From positions 1 to 15,214 of the forward strand of contig CAZOLJ010000098.1 in NCBI GenBank assembly GCA_964580575.1: a stretch of 15,214 nt of DNA, in the 5' to 3' direction. Numbering within the stretch: position 1 is the first letter of the stretch; every line of letters starts with the position of its first letter. Shown here piece after piece: positions 6,102-12,822 of this stretch. This DNA comes from CAVPDE01 sp964580575 (GTDB lineage Bacteria > Desulfobacterota > DSM-4660 > Desulfatiglandales > HGW-15). The notes beneath the pieces are model-generated. The model had not been told where the DNA came from. It saw nothing but the letters and a program-made list of their open reading frames with translations, and ran no database searches. The position numbers were made by a program, and so were the translations under genes.

Positions 6102-7730
6102 ATGAAAATTCTTCTGATTCAGCCTCCCATTCAGGATTTCTACGACACGGACATCCGGCTTCAGCCCCTGGGGCTCTGCATGCTCAAGGCGGCAGCCGAG
6201 AAGTTCCTGCCCCACATGCAGGTGACTGTCAGGGACTATCACCAGGGGCACGGACGCAAAACCATTCCTCTGCCCGCCGAGCTTTCCTACCTCCGCGAGT
6301 ACTTCAAATATCCTGACTCAAGCCCCTTCTCCAGCTTTTTTCACTACTACCATTTCGGTATCTCATTTGCAGAGATCGCGGAAGACGTGGTTCAAGAAAA
6401 GCCGGACCTGGTAGGCATCTCGTCCCTCTTCTCCCCCTATCACCGCGAAGCCCTTGCCTGCGCCCGCGAAATAAAGCTGCGTTTGGACGTCCCCATCCTC
6501 ATGGGCGGTGCTCACGTTTCTGCCGCTCCCCTTTCCGTGCTCAATGATTCGAGCGTAGACTTCATCATCCGCGGAGAAGGGGAGAGGCCCTTTGTCGAAC
6601 TTTTGAGAGCATGGGTGGCGCGCCTCCCTCTGGACAGCGTGCCAAACCTCGGATTCAAACGAAAAGGGAAACCCATCCTCAATCCCATAGCGGAAAACTT
6701 TCCTTTGGACGAACTTCCGTCTGCCGATCTCTCAGATCTGCCGCCCGACCGCTATCTGTTTGAGAGAAAACCTCTATGCTTCATCACCACATCACGGGGC
6801 TGCCCGCATCAGTGCACGTTTTGCTCGGTTCATTCCACTTTTGGAAGAAACTTCAGAAGAAGGTCTCTGGAGAATGTTCTCTCCGAGATCAGGCAGCGCT
6901 ACTCCGAAGGATACCGTGTCTTTGACTTTGAAGACGACAACCTGAGTTTTTCCAGGCAAGACCTTAAGGCGATCTTGAGTGCCTTTATTGCCGAGTTTCC
7001 TGCGAATGACCTGCGCCTCGCGGCAATGAACGGCATTTCCTATTCGAACCTCGACCGGGAAATCCTGGAGCTCATGAAGAAAGCGGGTTTTCGCAACCTC
7101 AACATCTCCCTGGTGAGCGCCAACGCCGATGTTCTCGCCAGGCTCAAGCGGCCGCATACGCTTAACAAATATCTCGATGTGGTGAATCAGGCTCACAGCC
7201 TTGGATTCGATATTGTCTCCTACCAGATTCTGGGGATCCCTTACGAGACTCTGGATGACATGGTGGATACCATGGCTCTGATGGCCTCACTCCCCGTGCT
7301 CATCGGAACATCCATCTTCTACCTGACTCCCGCCTGCCCGATCGCCGGGGAGTTCCCCGAGATGACCGAATCGGACATCTTCAAGGCCAGATCTACCGCT
7401 ATGGCGATTGAAACGGATCAGTTCCGGCGTGACGACCTCTATATCCTCTTCATCACGGCGCGGATCATCAATTTCCTGAAAGGCCTGCGGCTCAAAGAAG
7501 AGAAGGTCTCGCTTCAGGAGGCTCTAAACGAGGCCGAAAGCGCAGGACACAGAGAAAAGCTCGGGGCGCAAATCCTCCGAAAGCTGTTAGATGAAAAACG
7601 GCTTTTTGCGGTAACAAAGGTCGGTCTCAAACCTGTCTCCCGTTTCAGCGCTAAACTGTTTTTTCAGGTCATGGAAAAAGCAGGGTTGATAAGAGCCAAA
7701 GGCGGGGGAGAAATCATACTGAGCAGTTAG
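6102..7730 (+). CDS. Radical SAM protein with N-terminal B12-binding-type domain
   Basis: A 542-residue protein. Residues 1-165 are a Rossmann-like B12-binding-type domain (MKILLIQPPIQDF, then PDLVGISSLFSP, PILMGGAHVSA and IIRGEGERPF). Residues about 225-440 are the radical SAM core, with the [4Fe-4S] motif C234-x3-C238-x2-C241 in SRGCPHQCTFC and a downstream FDFEDDNLSF strand. Residues about 450-542 are a C-terminal helical region. The layout matches the large BchE-like class, which covers methylases, cyclases and many unknown enzymes, so the reaction cannot be named. The cobalamin-ligating DxHxxG motif is not present in clear form, so B12 binding is uncertain. The stop of the upstream gene is 14 nt before this ATG; AGGA lies upstream at slightly long spacing. 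Confidence 0.9.
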   Translation: MKILLIQPPIQDFYDTDIRLQPLGLCMLKAAAEKFLPHMQVTVRDYHQGHGRKTIPLPAELSYLREYFKYPDSSPFSSFFHYYHFGISFAEIAEDVVQEKPDLVGISSLFSPYHREALACAREIKLRLDVPILMGGAHVSAAPLSVLNDSSVDFIIRGEGERPFVELLRAWVARLPLDSVPNLGFKRKGKPILNPIAENFPLDELPSADLSDLPPDRYLFERKPLCFITTSRGCPHQCTFCSVHSTFGRNFRRRSLENVLSEIRQRYSEGYRVFDFEDDNLSFSRQDLKAILSAFIAEFPANDLRLAAMNGISYSNLDREILELMKKAGFRNLNISLVSANADVLARLKRPHTLNKYLDVVNQAHSLGFDIVSYQILGIPYETLDDMVDTMALMASLPVLIGTSIFYLTPACPIAGEFPEMTESDIFKARSTAMAIETDQFRRDDLYILFITARIINFLKGLRLKEEKVSLQEALNEAESAGHREKLGAQILRKLLDEKRLFAVTKVGLKPVSRFSAKLFFQVMEKAGLIRAKGGGEIILSS

Positions 7731-7795
7731 ATCTTTCTACGCGAATTCATCTTGCACCACCGTCAACCATATGAAATCACTTGTAGAAATTTATA

Positions 7796-7825
7796 TTGAC
7801 ACAGATCGTGATCAATCCTTAAATA
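7796..7825 (+). promoter_or_regulatory. Sigma-70-type promoter with no protein gene downstream
   Basis: TTGACA (7796-7801, full consensus), an 18-bp spacer and TAAATA (7820-7825). The predicted start is near 7832. The only thing between it and the terminator is about 35 nt of non-coding sequence. Confidence 0.45.
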
Positions 7826-7831
7826 CTTTTA

Positions 7832-7895
7832 AAATCATCCCCAATGAGGCTAGTCTTCACTGGCCCCCTCCGGGTCACGATCCGGGGGGTTTTTT
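7832..7895 (+). ncRNA. Candidate small RNA of about 64 nt
   Basis: Bounded by the promoter at 7796-7825 and the terminator ending at 7895. Within it, CCAATGA and TCACTGG can form a 7-bp stem with one mismatch just ahead of the terminator hairpin. It could instead be only the 3' end of readthrough from the radical SAM gene, whose stop is 135 nt upstream. No known RNA family is recognised. Confidence 0.3.
7866..7895 (+). terminator. Intrinsic terminator
   Basis: CCCTCCGG (7866-7873) pairs with CCGGGGGG (7882-7889) through 8 bp including one G-T wobble, with an 8-nt loop, followed directly by six Ts (7890-7895). It is the strongest terminator in the window and ends the upstream operon, the candidate small RNA, or both. 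Confidence 0.88.
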
Positions 7896-7970
7896 ATGGG
7901 CCCAAATTGAAGCCTTGTCCTCCATCGCGTGGTCTCGCCTCCTATGCCCTTGACTCACAATAGCTTTGTG

Positions 7971-8001
7971 TTGTCTTTCTGGATCAAAGAACTATAATAG
8001 T
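7971..8001 (+). promoter_or_regulatory. vapBC promoter with a palindrome over the -10 box
   Basis: TTGTCT (7971-7976), a 16-bp spacer and a perfect TATAAT (7993-7998). ACTATAATAGT (7991-8001) is an 11-bp odd palindrome centred on the -10 box and is a candidate binding site for the antitoxin. The predicted leader is about 75 nt. Confidence 0.55.
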
Positions 8002-8079
8002 CGGGACCTCAAAAACCTTTCCCTTCAAGCCCTATCCATTTATCAATAGCGCTTGACGAACCAAAAGGAGCACTGGGCC

Positions 8080-8304
8080 ATGGAAGCCATCAAGATCAAG
8101 ACAAGATTAGACTCCGAAACGATTCGATCGCCAGAACTCCGAAAATTGATCGGCAAAAGAGTTGAGATCATCATCCTCGAAGAGACAGAGCCCGATGCGG
8201 TACTTCCGAAGCGACAACCTGGCTCTGCAAAAGGAGAAATCACGATAACAAGTGATTTCGAAAAGCCTGTGCCAGACGAGATTATTCAAGAGTTTTACAG
8301 ATGA
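8080..8304 (+). CDS. VapB-type antitoxin (DUF2281-like)
   Basis: A 74-residue protein. The N-terminal half (MEAIKIKTRLDSETIRSPEL, then LIGKRVEIIILEE) resembles the strand-forming part of small antitoxins. The C-terminal GSAKGEITITSDFEKPVPDE matches the linker-plus-toxin-binding tail often paired with PIN toxins, of the 'GSAKGxIxxSxDFDxPL' type. The ATG at 8080 has AAGGAG ten bases upstream; a TTG at 8053 in frame is rejected because the ribosome binding site falls after it. The stop overlaps the toxin start in ATGA (8301-8304), indicating translational coupling. Expected to bind the toxin and repress the promoter at 7971-8001. The family name is from remembered similarity; the pairing with a PIN toxin is the strongest evidence. 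Confidence 0.75.
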   Translation: MEAIKIKTRLDSETIRSPELRKLIGKRVEIIILEETEPDAVLPKRQPGSAKGEITITSDFEKPVPDEIIQEFYR

Positions 8305-8684
8305 GATACCTCTTGGATACACACATTTTCATCTGGTGGATTCTTGATCACCCGAAGTTGCCTAAATCGTTCCGCGACATTATCGCCCATTCAGCAACCG
8401 AGCTTTTCTTTAGCTCTGCCAGTGCCTGGGAGATTGTCATCAAAGCAAATCTCGGCAAGCTGTCCCTGCCGGAAAACCCTGTTGAATGGATACGAAAGCA
8501 TCTTGACCTCAACCGAATCAATGCACTTCCAATTACTGTAGAACACGCACTGACGCTCCATGAATTGCCTGATTTACACAAGGATCCTTTTGATCGAATC
8601 ATGGTGGCCCAGGCTAAGTGCGAGGATCTGACAATCATCACGGATGACGAGTGGATAACCAAGTATGCCATTAAGACTGCTTAG
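8301..8684 (+). CDS. vapC: VapC-type PIN-domain ribonuclease toxin
   Basis: A 127-residue PIN domain spanning the whole protein. It opens with MRYLLDTHIFIWW, the signature of the DTHxxIWW subgroup. The acidic metal-binding residues expected for a magnesium-dependent RNase are visible: D6, E44 (SASAWEIVIK), D98 (HKDPFDRIMVAQA) and D115/D116 (IITDDEW), so the enzyme looks intact. It overlaps the antitoxin by four bases and relies on coupled translation. VapC proteins typically cut tRNA or rRNA; the target here is unknown. Length and residue conservation are normal for the family. Confidence 0.92.
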   Translation: MRYLLDTHIFIWWILDHPKLPKSFRDIIAHSATELFFSSASAWEIVIKANLGKLSLPENPVEWIRKHLDLNRINALPITVEHALTLHELPDLHKDPFDRIMVAQAKCEDLTIITDDEWITKYAIKTA

Positions 8685-8758
8685 CAACGCCTACCTCTCC
8701 TCATACACCGCTGGCTCTTGCCCAACAATCGCTCGCAACTTGTGAACCCTTGGGAACT

Positions 8759-8781
8759 ATCCTCAAGGATTGAAGGAGGAT
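8759..8781 (+). promoter_or_regulatory. Possible ribosome-binding-site hairpin upstream of ettA
   Basis: ATCCTC (8759-8764) is perfectly complementary to GAGGAT (8776-8781), which contains part of the Shine-Dalgarno GAAGGAGGA; the loop is 11 nt. A competing 4-bp stem, ATCC (8759-8762) with GGAT (8767-8770), would leave the ribosome site free. Both pairings are short, so this is a hypothesis. Confidence 0.3.
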
Positions 8782-8791
8782 CTCAAATTCT

Positions 8792-10395
8792 ATGGCTCCT
8801 GAACCGAACAAAATCATCTACTCCATGATCCGGGTGAGCAGGTACTACGACAAAAAACCTGTTCTCAAGGACATCTCCATCTCCTATTTCTACGGAGCGA
8901 AGATCGGCGTGCTGGGCCTCAACGGCTCTGGCAAGAGTTCCTTGCTCCGGATCTTTGCCGGGGTGGACAAGGAATTCAACGGGGAGACCATTCTTTCTCC
9001 AGGTTATACGATAGGGCTTCTCGAACAGGAACCTCAGCTCGACAACACCAAGACGGTCAAACAAATCGTTGAAGAAGGCGTGCAGCCGGTCGTGGATCTG
9101 CTCAACGAGTTCAATCGCATCAGTGAGAAATTCGCGGAACCCATGTCGGACGAAGAGATGAACAAGCTCATCGAGAGGCAGGGCGAGGTCCAGGAAAAGA
9201 TCGATGCCATGAACGCCTGGGATCTCGACTCCCGGCTTGAGATGGCTATGGACGCTCTTCGGTGCCCAGCCGGAGACACGCCGGTCAAGATTCTCTCCGG
9301 AGGGGAAAGGCGCCGAGTTGCCCTGTGCCGGCTCCTGCTCCAGCAACCGGACATCCTGCTCCTGGACGAACCGACCAACCACTTGGACGCCGAGTCCGTG
9401 GCCTGGATGGAGCACCATCTCCAGAACTATCCCGGCACCGTGATCGCCGTCACCCACGACCGCTACTTCCTGGACAATGTGGCGGAGTGGATCCTGGAAC
9501 TGGATCGGGGGGAGGGCATCCCCTGGAAGGGCAACTACTCCTCCTGGCTGGAACAGAAGCGCACCCGGCTCCAGCGGGAAGAAAAAAGCGAGAGCAAAAG
9601 GCAGAGGACCCTGCAGCGCGAACTGGAGTGGATTAGAATGAGCCCTAAGGGCCGGCACGCAAAATCCAAGGCCAGGATCAGCGCTTATGAAGCCCTCGTG
9701 AGTCAAGAGACCGACAAACAGGACAGGGATCTCGAGATCTTCATTCCGCCAGGTCCGCGACTGGGCGATCTGGTCATTGAGGCAAAAAGCCTTTCAAAGG
9801 CTTACGGCGACCGGCTTCTGATCGAGGACCTCTCCTTCTCTGTTCCTCCTGGAGCCATCGCAGGCATCATCGGTCCCAACGGAGCCGGGAAAACCACGCT
9901 TTTCAGAATCATCACGGGTCAGGATGAGCCTTCTTCAGGCGCGATCCGGATCGGCCCGACCGTGAAGCTCGCTTACGTGGACCAGAGCCGCGATGTGCTC
10001 GATCCGAAGAAGAACATCTGGGAGATGATTTCAGAAGGGCTGGACACCATCAAGCTTGGTGAGCGAGAGGTGAACTCCCGCGCTTATGTGGCTCGCTTCA
10101 ATTTCTCAGGCACAGACCAGCAGAAGAAGGTCGGGCTTCTCTCGGGCGGTGAACGAAACCGCGTGCACCTGGCCAGAATGCTCAAATCAGGCGCCAATGT
10201 GCTTCTCCTGGACGAGCCGACCAATGACCTGGACGTAAACACCATGCGAGCCCTGGAAGAAGCTCTGGAGAGTTTCGGCGGGTGCGCCCTGGTGATCAGC
10301 CACGACCGGTGGTTCCTGGACAGGATCTGCACCCACATTCTCGCCTTTGAAGGAGAAAGCAAGGCGGTCTGGTTCGACGGGAATTACACGGAGTA
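8792..10395 (+). CDS. ettA: EttA, energy-dependent translational throttle ABC-F ATPase, 3' end lost in gap
   Basis: 534 residues are visible, out of roughly 555 usual for the family; the tail lies in the N run. Two ABC ATPase domains are seen without membrane segments. Domain 1: Walker A GLNGSGKS (42-49), signature LSGGERRR (168-175), Walker B DILLLDEPTNHLD (187-199). An arm-like insert at about 95-150 includes NAWDLDSRLEMAM. A basic, charged inter-domain linker covers about 250-315. Domain 2: Walker A GPNGAGKT (361-368), signature LSGGERNR (450-457), Walker B NVLLLDEPTNDLD (469-481). EttA binds the ribosomal E site and couples the first peptide bond to the ATP/ADP state. The ATG at 8792 has GAAGGAGGA upstream. 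A 307-codon frame on the other strand is only its shadow. Confidence 0.95.
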
Positions 10396-10495
10396 NNNNN
10401 NNNNNNNNNNNNNNNNNNNNNNNNNNNNNNNNNNNNNNNNNNNNNNNNNNNNNNNNNNNNNNNNNNNNNNNNNNNNNNNNNNNNNNNNNNNNNNN
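10396..10495. other. Assembly gap of exactly 100 Ns
   Basis: A round 100-base run is the usual placeholder for a scaffold gap of unknown size. It removes the 3' ends of two converging genes (EttA and the SDR epimerase). Together they need about 170 coding bases, so the true gap is probably longer than 100 bases or the join is not contiguous. Confidence 0.95.
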
Positions 10496-11295
10496 CCGAA
10501 TTCCCCAAGCATGAGGCTCATCACAAACCCAGGCACCGCAGGCATGAACGTGGGTTTTCCCAACACTTCACCAATGTTTTTCGTCAACTCGCGGTTGGTT
10601 GCCGGATTTGGAGCGGTGCAATTTACCGCCTCCGAGATCTTTTTCTCCTTGATGAGATAGAGGAAGATGTCGACAAGATCCTGCTCATGAATCCATGAAA
10701 ACCACTGGTTCCCGCTACCCAGAGGGCTCCCCATCCACCATTTGAAGGGAGTGATCATCTGCTGCAGCGCCCCTCCCCGCCTGCCCAGCACAATTCCGAA
10801 TCGCATGGGGCTCACATGCACGCCGTAGTTTTTTGCCTTCATGGCGGCCGATTCCCACTCCTTTGACAGGTCCGCCAGGAAACCTCCGCCCGAAGGGCTG
10901 CTTTCATCGAGCACCTCCTCTTCGTGAAAACCATAATAGCCTACAGCAGAGGTGCTGAAGAGATGGGTCTCCTTGCCCTTCCTTGCCGAGAGAGCTTCAA
11001 CGAGGTTCTGTGTTGTCTGAATCCGGCTGTCCCAGATGAGTTTCTTGGCTGTGTCACTCCATCGCCTGAAGATGGAGGCGCCTGCGAGATTGATCACCAC
11101 ATCCTGGTCAGCGACCTTTTCCTGCCAGGGGCCTTTCTGAGTGGGATCTCCCTCAGCATACGAGACGCCCTGCAGCTGAGCCGAGTGGCTCTTGATACTG
11201 CGAGTCAGCACCGTGACCTCGTTTCCCTCTTGCGCGAGTTTCCGAGTGAGGGTGGTGCCTACAAAACCTGTTCCGCCGGTGATAAAGACTTTCAT
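10496..11295 (-). CDS. TIGR01777/YfcH-type SDR epimerase-like protein, C-terminus lost in gap
   Basis: About 266 residues are visible. The N-terminal Rossmann motif GGTGFVG (residues 7-13) is followed by VINLAGASIFRRWSD, a hallmark of the TIGR01777 group, then STSAVGYYG, the conserved MRFGIVLGRRGGAL block and WFSWIHEQDLVDIF. The family usually ends about 30-35 residues further on, inside the N run. NAD(P)-dependent epimerase/dehydratase chemistry is expected from the fold, but the substrate of this subgroup is not established. The ATG at 11295 has AAGGAG upstream. It converges with EttA, so the two probably share a terminator region inside the gap. Confidence 0.9.
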
Positions 11296-11346
11296 GACGG
11301 GCTCCTTACAGTTTCGTGTTAAAAGTCCTTGCGCACACCTACATCA

Positions 11347-11374
11347 AATATAAGCGGGATAAAGAACATGTCAG
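11347..11374 (-). promoter_or_regulatory. Sigma-70-type promoter of the SDR gene
   Basis: On the minus strand, CTGACA (complement of 11369-11374), a 16-bp spacer and TATATT (complement of 11347-11352), each 5 of 6 to consensus. The predicted start near 11340 gives a leader of about 45 nt before the ATG at 11295. Confidence 0.5.
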
Positions 11375-11397
11375 CGTGACACCCGAAATTAACGCAC

Positions 11398-11477
11398 AAA
11401 TCCCCCCCTCGGAGCCTGTCCGACAACTCCTTTCCCCTCCCCCGGCGGGAGGGGATAAAGGGGGGATGGGGGGATTT
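11398..11477. repeat. G/C-run inverted-repeat element
   Basis: AAATCCCCCC (11398-11407) is a perfect inverted match to GGGGGGATTT (11468-11477). Inside it, TCCCCTCCC (11433-11441) pairs with GGGAGGGGA (11447-11455) over a 5-nt loop. Nested palindromes of this 'AAATCCCCC...GGGGGATTT' kind are familiar as dispersed repeats in environmental genomes. It lies downstream of the TIGR02757 gene and upstream of the SDR promoter, so it may also act as a structural barrier ending the gltA operon message; there is no T-run. Confidence 0.65.
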
Positions 11478-11496
11478 TAACTGTGAACTTACCAGG

Positions 11497-12291
11497 TTAG
11501 TTGCAGAAGAGATCCGCCTCGTCCAGGTCTTTTCGGATCCCGAAGCGGGTCAGGACGAAATCGTATCGCACTGGGTCGCTGGGGCACAGTTTCCTGAATG
11601 CCTCTGTGATTTCTATGGCTGTACGTAAGTCTGCCTGCTTTCGCTTTGTAAGCCCCAGCTTCATGGCGATGCGATGCATGTGGGTGTCGAGCGGGACAAG
11701 GAGCTTGGAGGGAGGCACCCCCTCCCATCCGCCGGGATCAACGTCGTCGCGTCTCACCATCCAGCGCAGGAAAAGATTGAGCCGTTTGCAGGCGCTCCCC
11801 TTGCCAGGAGCAGGAATCAGAAAATCACATCCGCCCGGAAAGACATTCTCTACAAAGGCTGAAAGCGCCGGGATCACATTGCAGTCATCGCTGTGAAGCC
11901 GGGACATGAAGCACTTCTGAAGGGAACCATGCTTTTCAACAACTCGCCTCACGCCCCAGAGCATGCGGGCAAGGTCTTGTCCTGTCGTGAACCGGTGTTT
12001 CAAGTCTGAAAAGGTGCCGGCAATCCGGTTAAACGGCGAGTTGAGAAGAAAAGCTGATGGGCATGGCCCCATTTTGGTCAGGACCAGGGAGACGCTTCTC
12101 AGGATCTGCTTGACGTTTCCATAGGCCAAGGATGAAGCAATGAAACCCACGACCTCGACATCCAACGGGTCGTGGAAACCGTAGAGGAACTCGATAGGGT
12201 CGGGGTGGACGTAACATCGGCGATTGTATGCGAGATAGAGAGCCTCAAGCTTCTCTTTGGAAGGACGTGAAGCAATTGAGGAGCGGGGCAT
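11497..12291 (-). CDS. TIGR02757 (DUF2400) family protein
   Basis: 264 residues from the ATG at 12291. The family pattern is clear: PIEFLYGFHDPLDVEVVGFI near residue 32, then ASSLAYGNVKQIL, then NLFLRWMVRRDDVDPGGW, and the C-terminal VPLDTHMHRIAMKLGLT followed by PSDPVRYDFVLTRFGI. The last block resembles the 'VDTHVxRVxxRLG' helix of HhH-GPD DNA glycosylases, hinting at a distant nucleic-acid connection, but no function is established. The frame extends upstream to 12372, but the ATG at 12291 has GAGGGAG before it and begins one base after the stop of the preceding gene. Third gene of the gltA operon. Confidence 0.88.
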   Translation of the reverse strand: MPRSSIASRPSKEKLEALYLAYNRRCYVHPDPIEFLYGFHDPLDVEVVGFIASSLAYGNVKQILRSVSLVLTKMGPCPSAFLLNSPFNRIAGTFSDLKHRFTTGQDLARMLWGVRRVVEKHGSLQKCFMSRLHSDDCNVIPALSAFVENVFPGGCDFLIPAPGKGSACKRLNLFLRWMVRRDDVDPGGWEGVPPSKLLVPLDTHMHRIAMKLGLTKRKQADLRTAIEITEAFRKLCPSDPVRYDFVLTRFGIRKDLDEADLFCN

Positions 12292-12292
12292 A

Positions 12293-12814
12293 TTACTCCC
12301 TCTTGTCTTCCAGGTAAAACCGCCACTTGCAGAACATGTCTGCTGGATGGGGATCAGGGGGCGCAAAGACACACTGCGTCTGGATGCGAGGATCTACCTC
12401 CTTGGCGAAAAAGTCAAACTCGCGCCTGTGCATTTCCTTGCAGTCATACTCTCCCAGGTTTCGTTTGATCCGAGCCTCCTGGGTGGCGCAGGACGGCACT
12501 GTGATGATGACCTCTTCGGGCGATTCTTCAATCCGGTATCCGATGTGGATGCACCAGGGCCAGAAGCGCAGGGCCTTGACGAATCCTCCAAGCCCCTTCT
12601 CCTTGATCTCAAACCGGCTGACAAGGTCCTTGCCCGCCATTCCCGCAATCTTGCCCCAGACGTCTTCGTTGACCCGCTCGGCCGTTGTCTGCCCGAAGCG
12701 TTCACCTACCTTGATGAACCAGAAAGCATCCATGACCCGGTAGTGCCAGAGAAGGAACTCAATGTACTTCCTTAGTTCCGGCTCTTTCATTTTTTCAAAA
12801 ACGCTGAGATCCAT
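12293..12814 (-). CDS. DUF6125-like protein of unknown function
   Basis: 173 residues. It begins MDLSVFEKMKEPELRKYIEF and continues LLWHYRVMDAFWFIKVGERFG, a pattern I associate with DUF6125 proteins. Mid-protein it has LVSRFEIKEKGLGGFVKALRFWPWCIHIGY. A cysteine-containing region follows, with C109 in TVPSCATQEAR and two more cysteines in GEYDCKEMHRREF and TQCVFAPPD. The C-terminal half looks like a small-molecule or metal-binding domain, similar in feel to ATC-hydrolase-like proteins, but that is a guess. It starts 8 nt after the gltA stop with an AGGAG site and ends one base before the next gene, so it is translationally linked to both. Confidence 0.65.
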   Translation of the reverse strand: MDLSVFEKMKEPELRKYIEFLLWHYRVMDAFWFIKVGERFGQTTAERVNEDVWGKIAGMAGKDLVSRFEIKEKGLGGFVKALRFWPWCIHIGYRIEESPEEVIITVPSCATQEARIKRNLGEYDCKEMHRREFDFFAKEVDPRIQTQCVFAPPDPHPADMFCKWRFYLEDKRE

Positions 12815-12822
12815 CTTGACTC

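Larger units (their letters stand above)
7731..8079. other. Intergenic region holding a promoter-terminator unit and the vapBC promoter
   Basis: There is no convincing protein gene here. A 60-codon frame at 7771-7953 has no ribosome binding site and spans the terminator. The region holds a promoter at 7796-7825, a strong intrinsic terminator at 7866-7895 and a second promoter at 7971-7998 serving the toxin-antitoxin genes. Confidence 0.6.

Noticed and set aside
6234..6254. DxHxxG-like cobalamin ligand motif (DYHQGHG, residues 45-51) in the radical SAM protein
   Set aside because: The glycine spacing is off and the motif is not where the loop after the first strand normally places it; treated as chance.
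7771..7953. 60-codon frame starting MKSLVEIYID
   Set aside because: No ribosome binding site, and it passes straight through a strong intrinsic terminator.
8783..9706. Long 307-codon minus-strand open frame
   Set aside because: It is the antisense shadow of the EttA gene, which has every ABC-F motif; the shadow protein is low-complexity Pro/Gly/His-rich with no family pattern or ribosome site.
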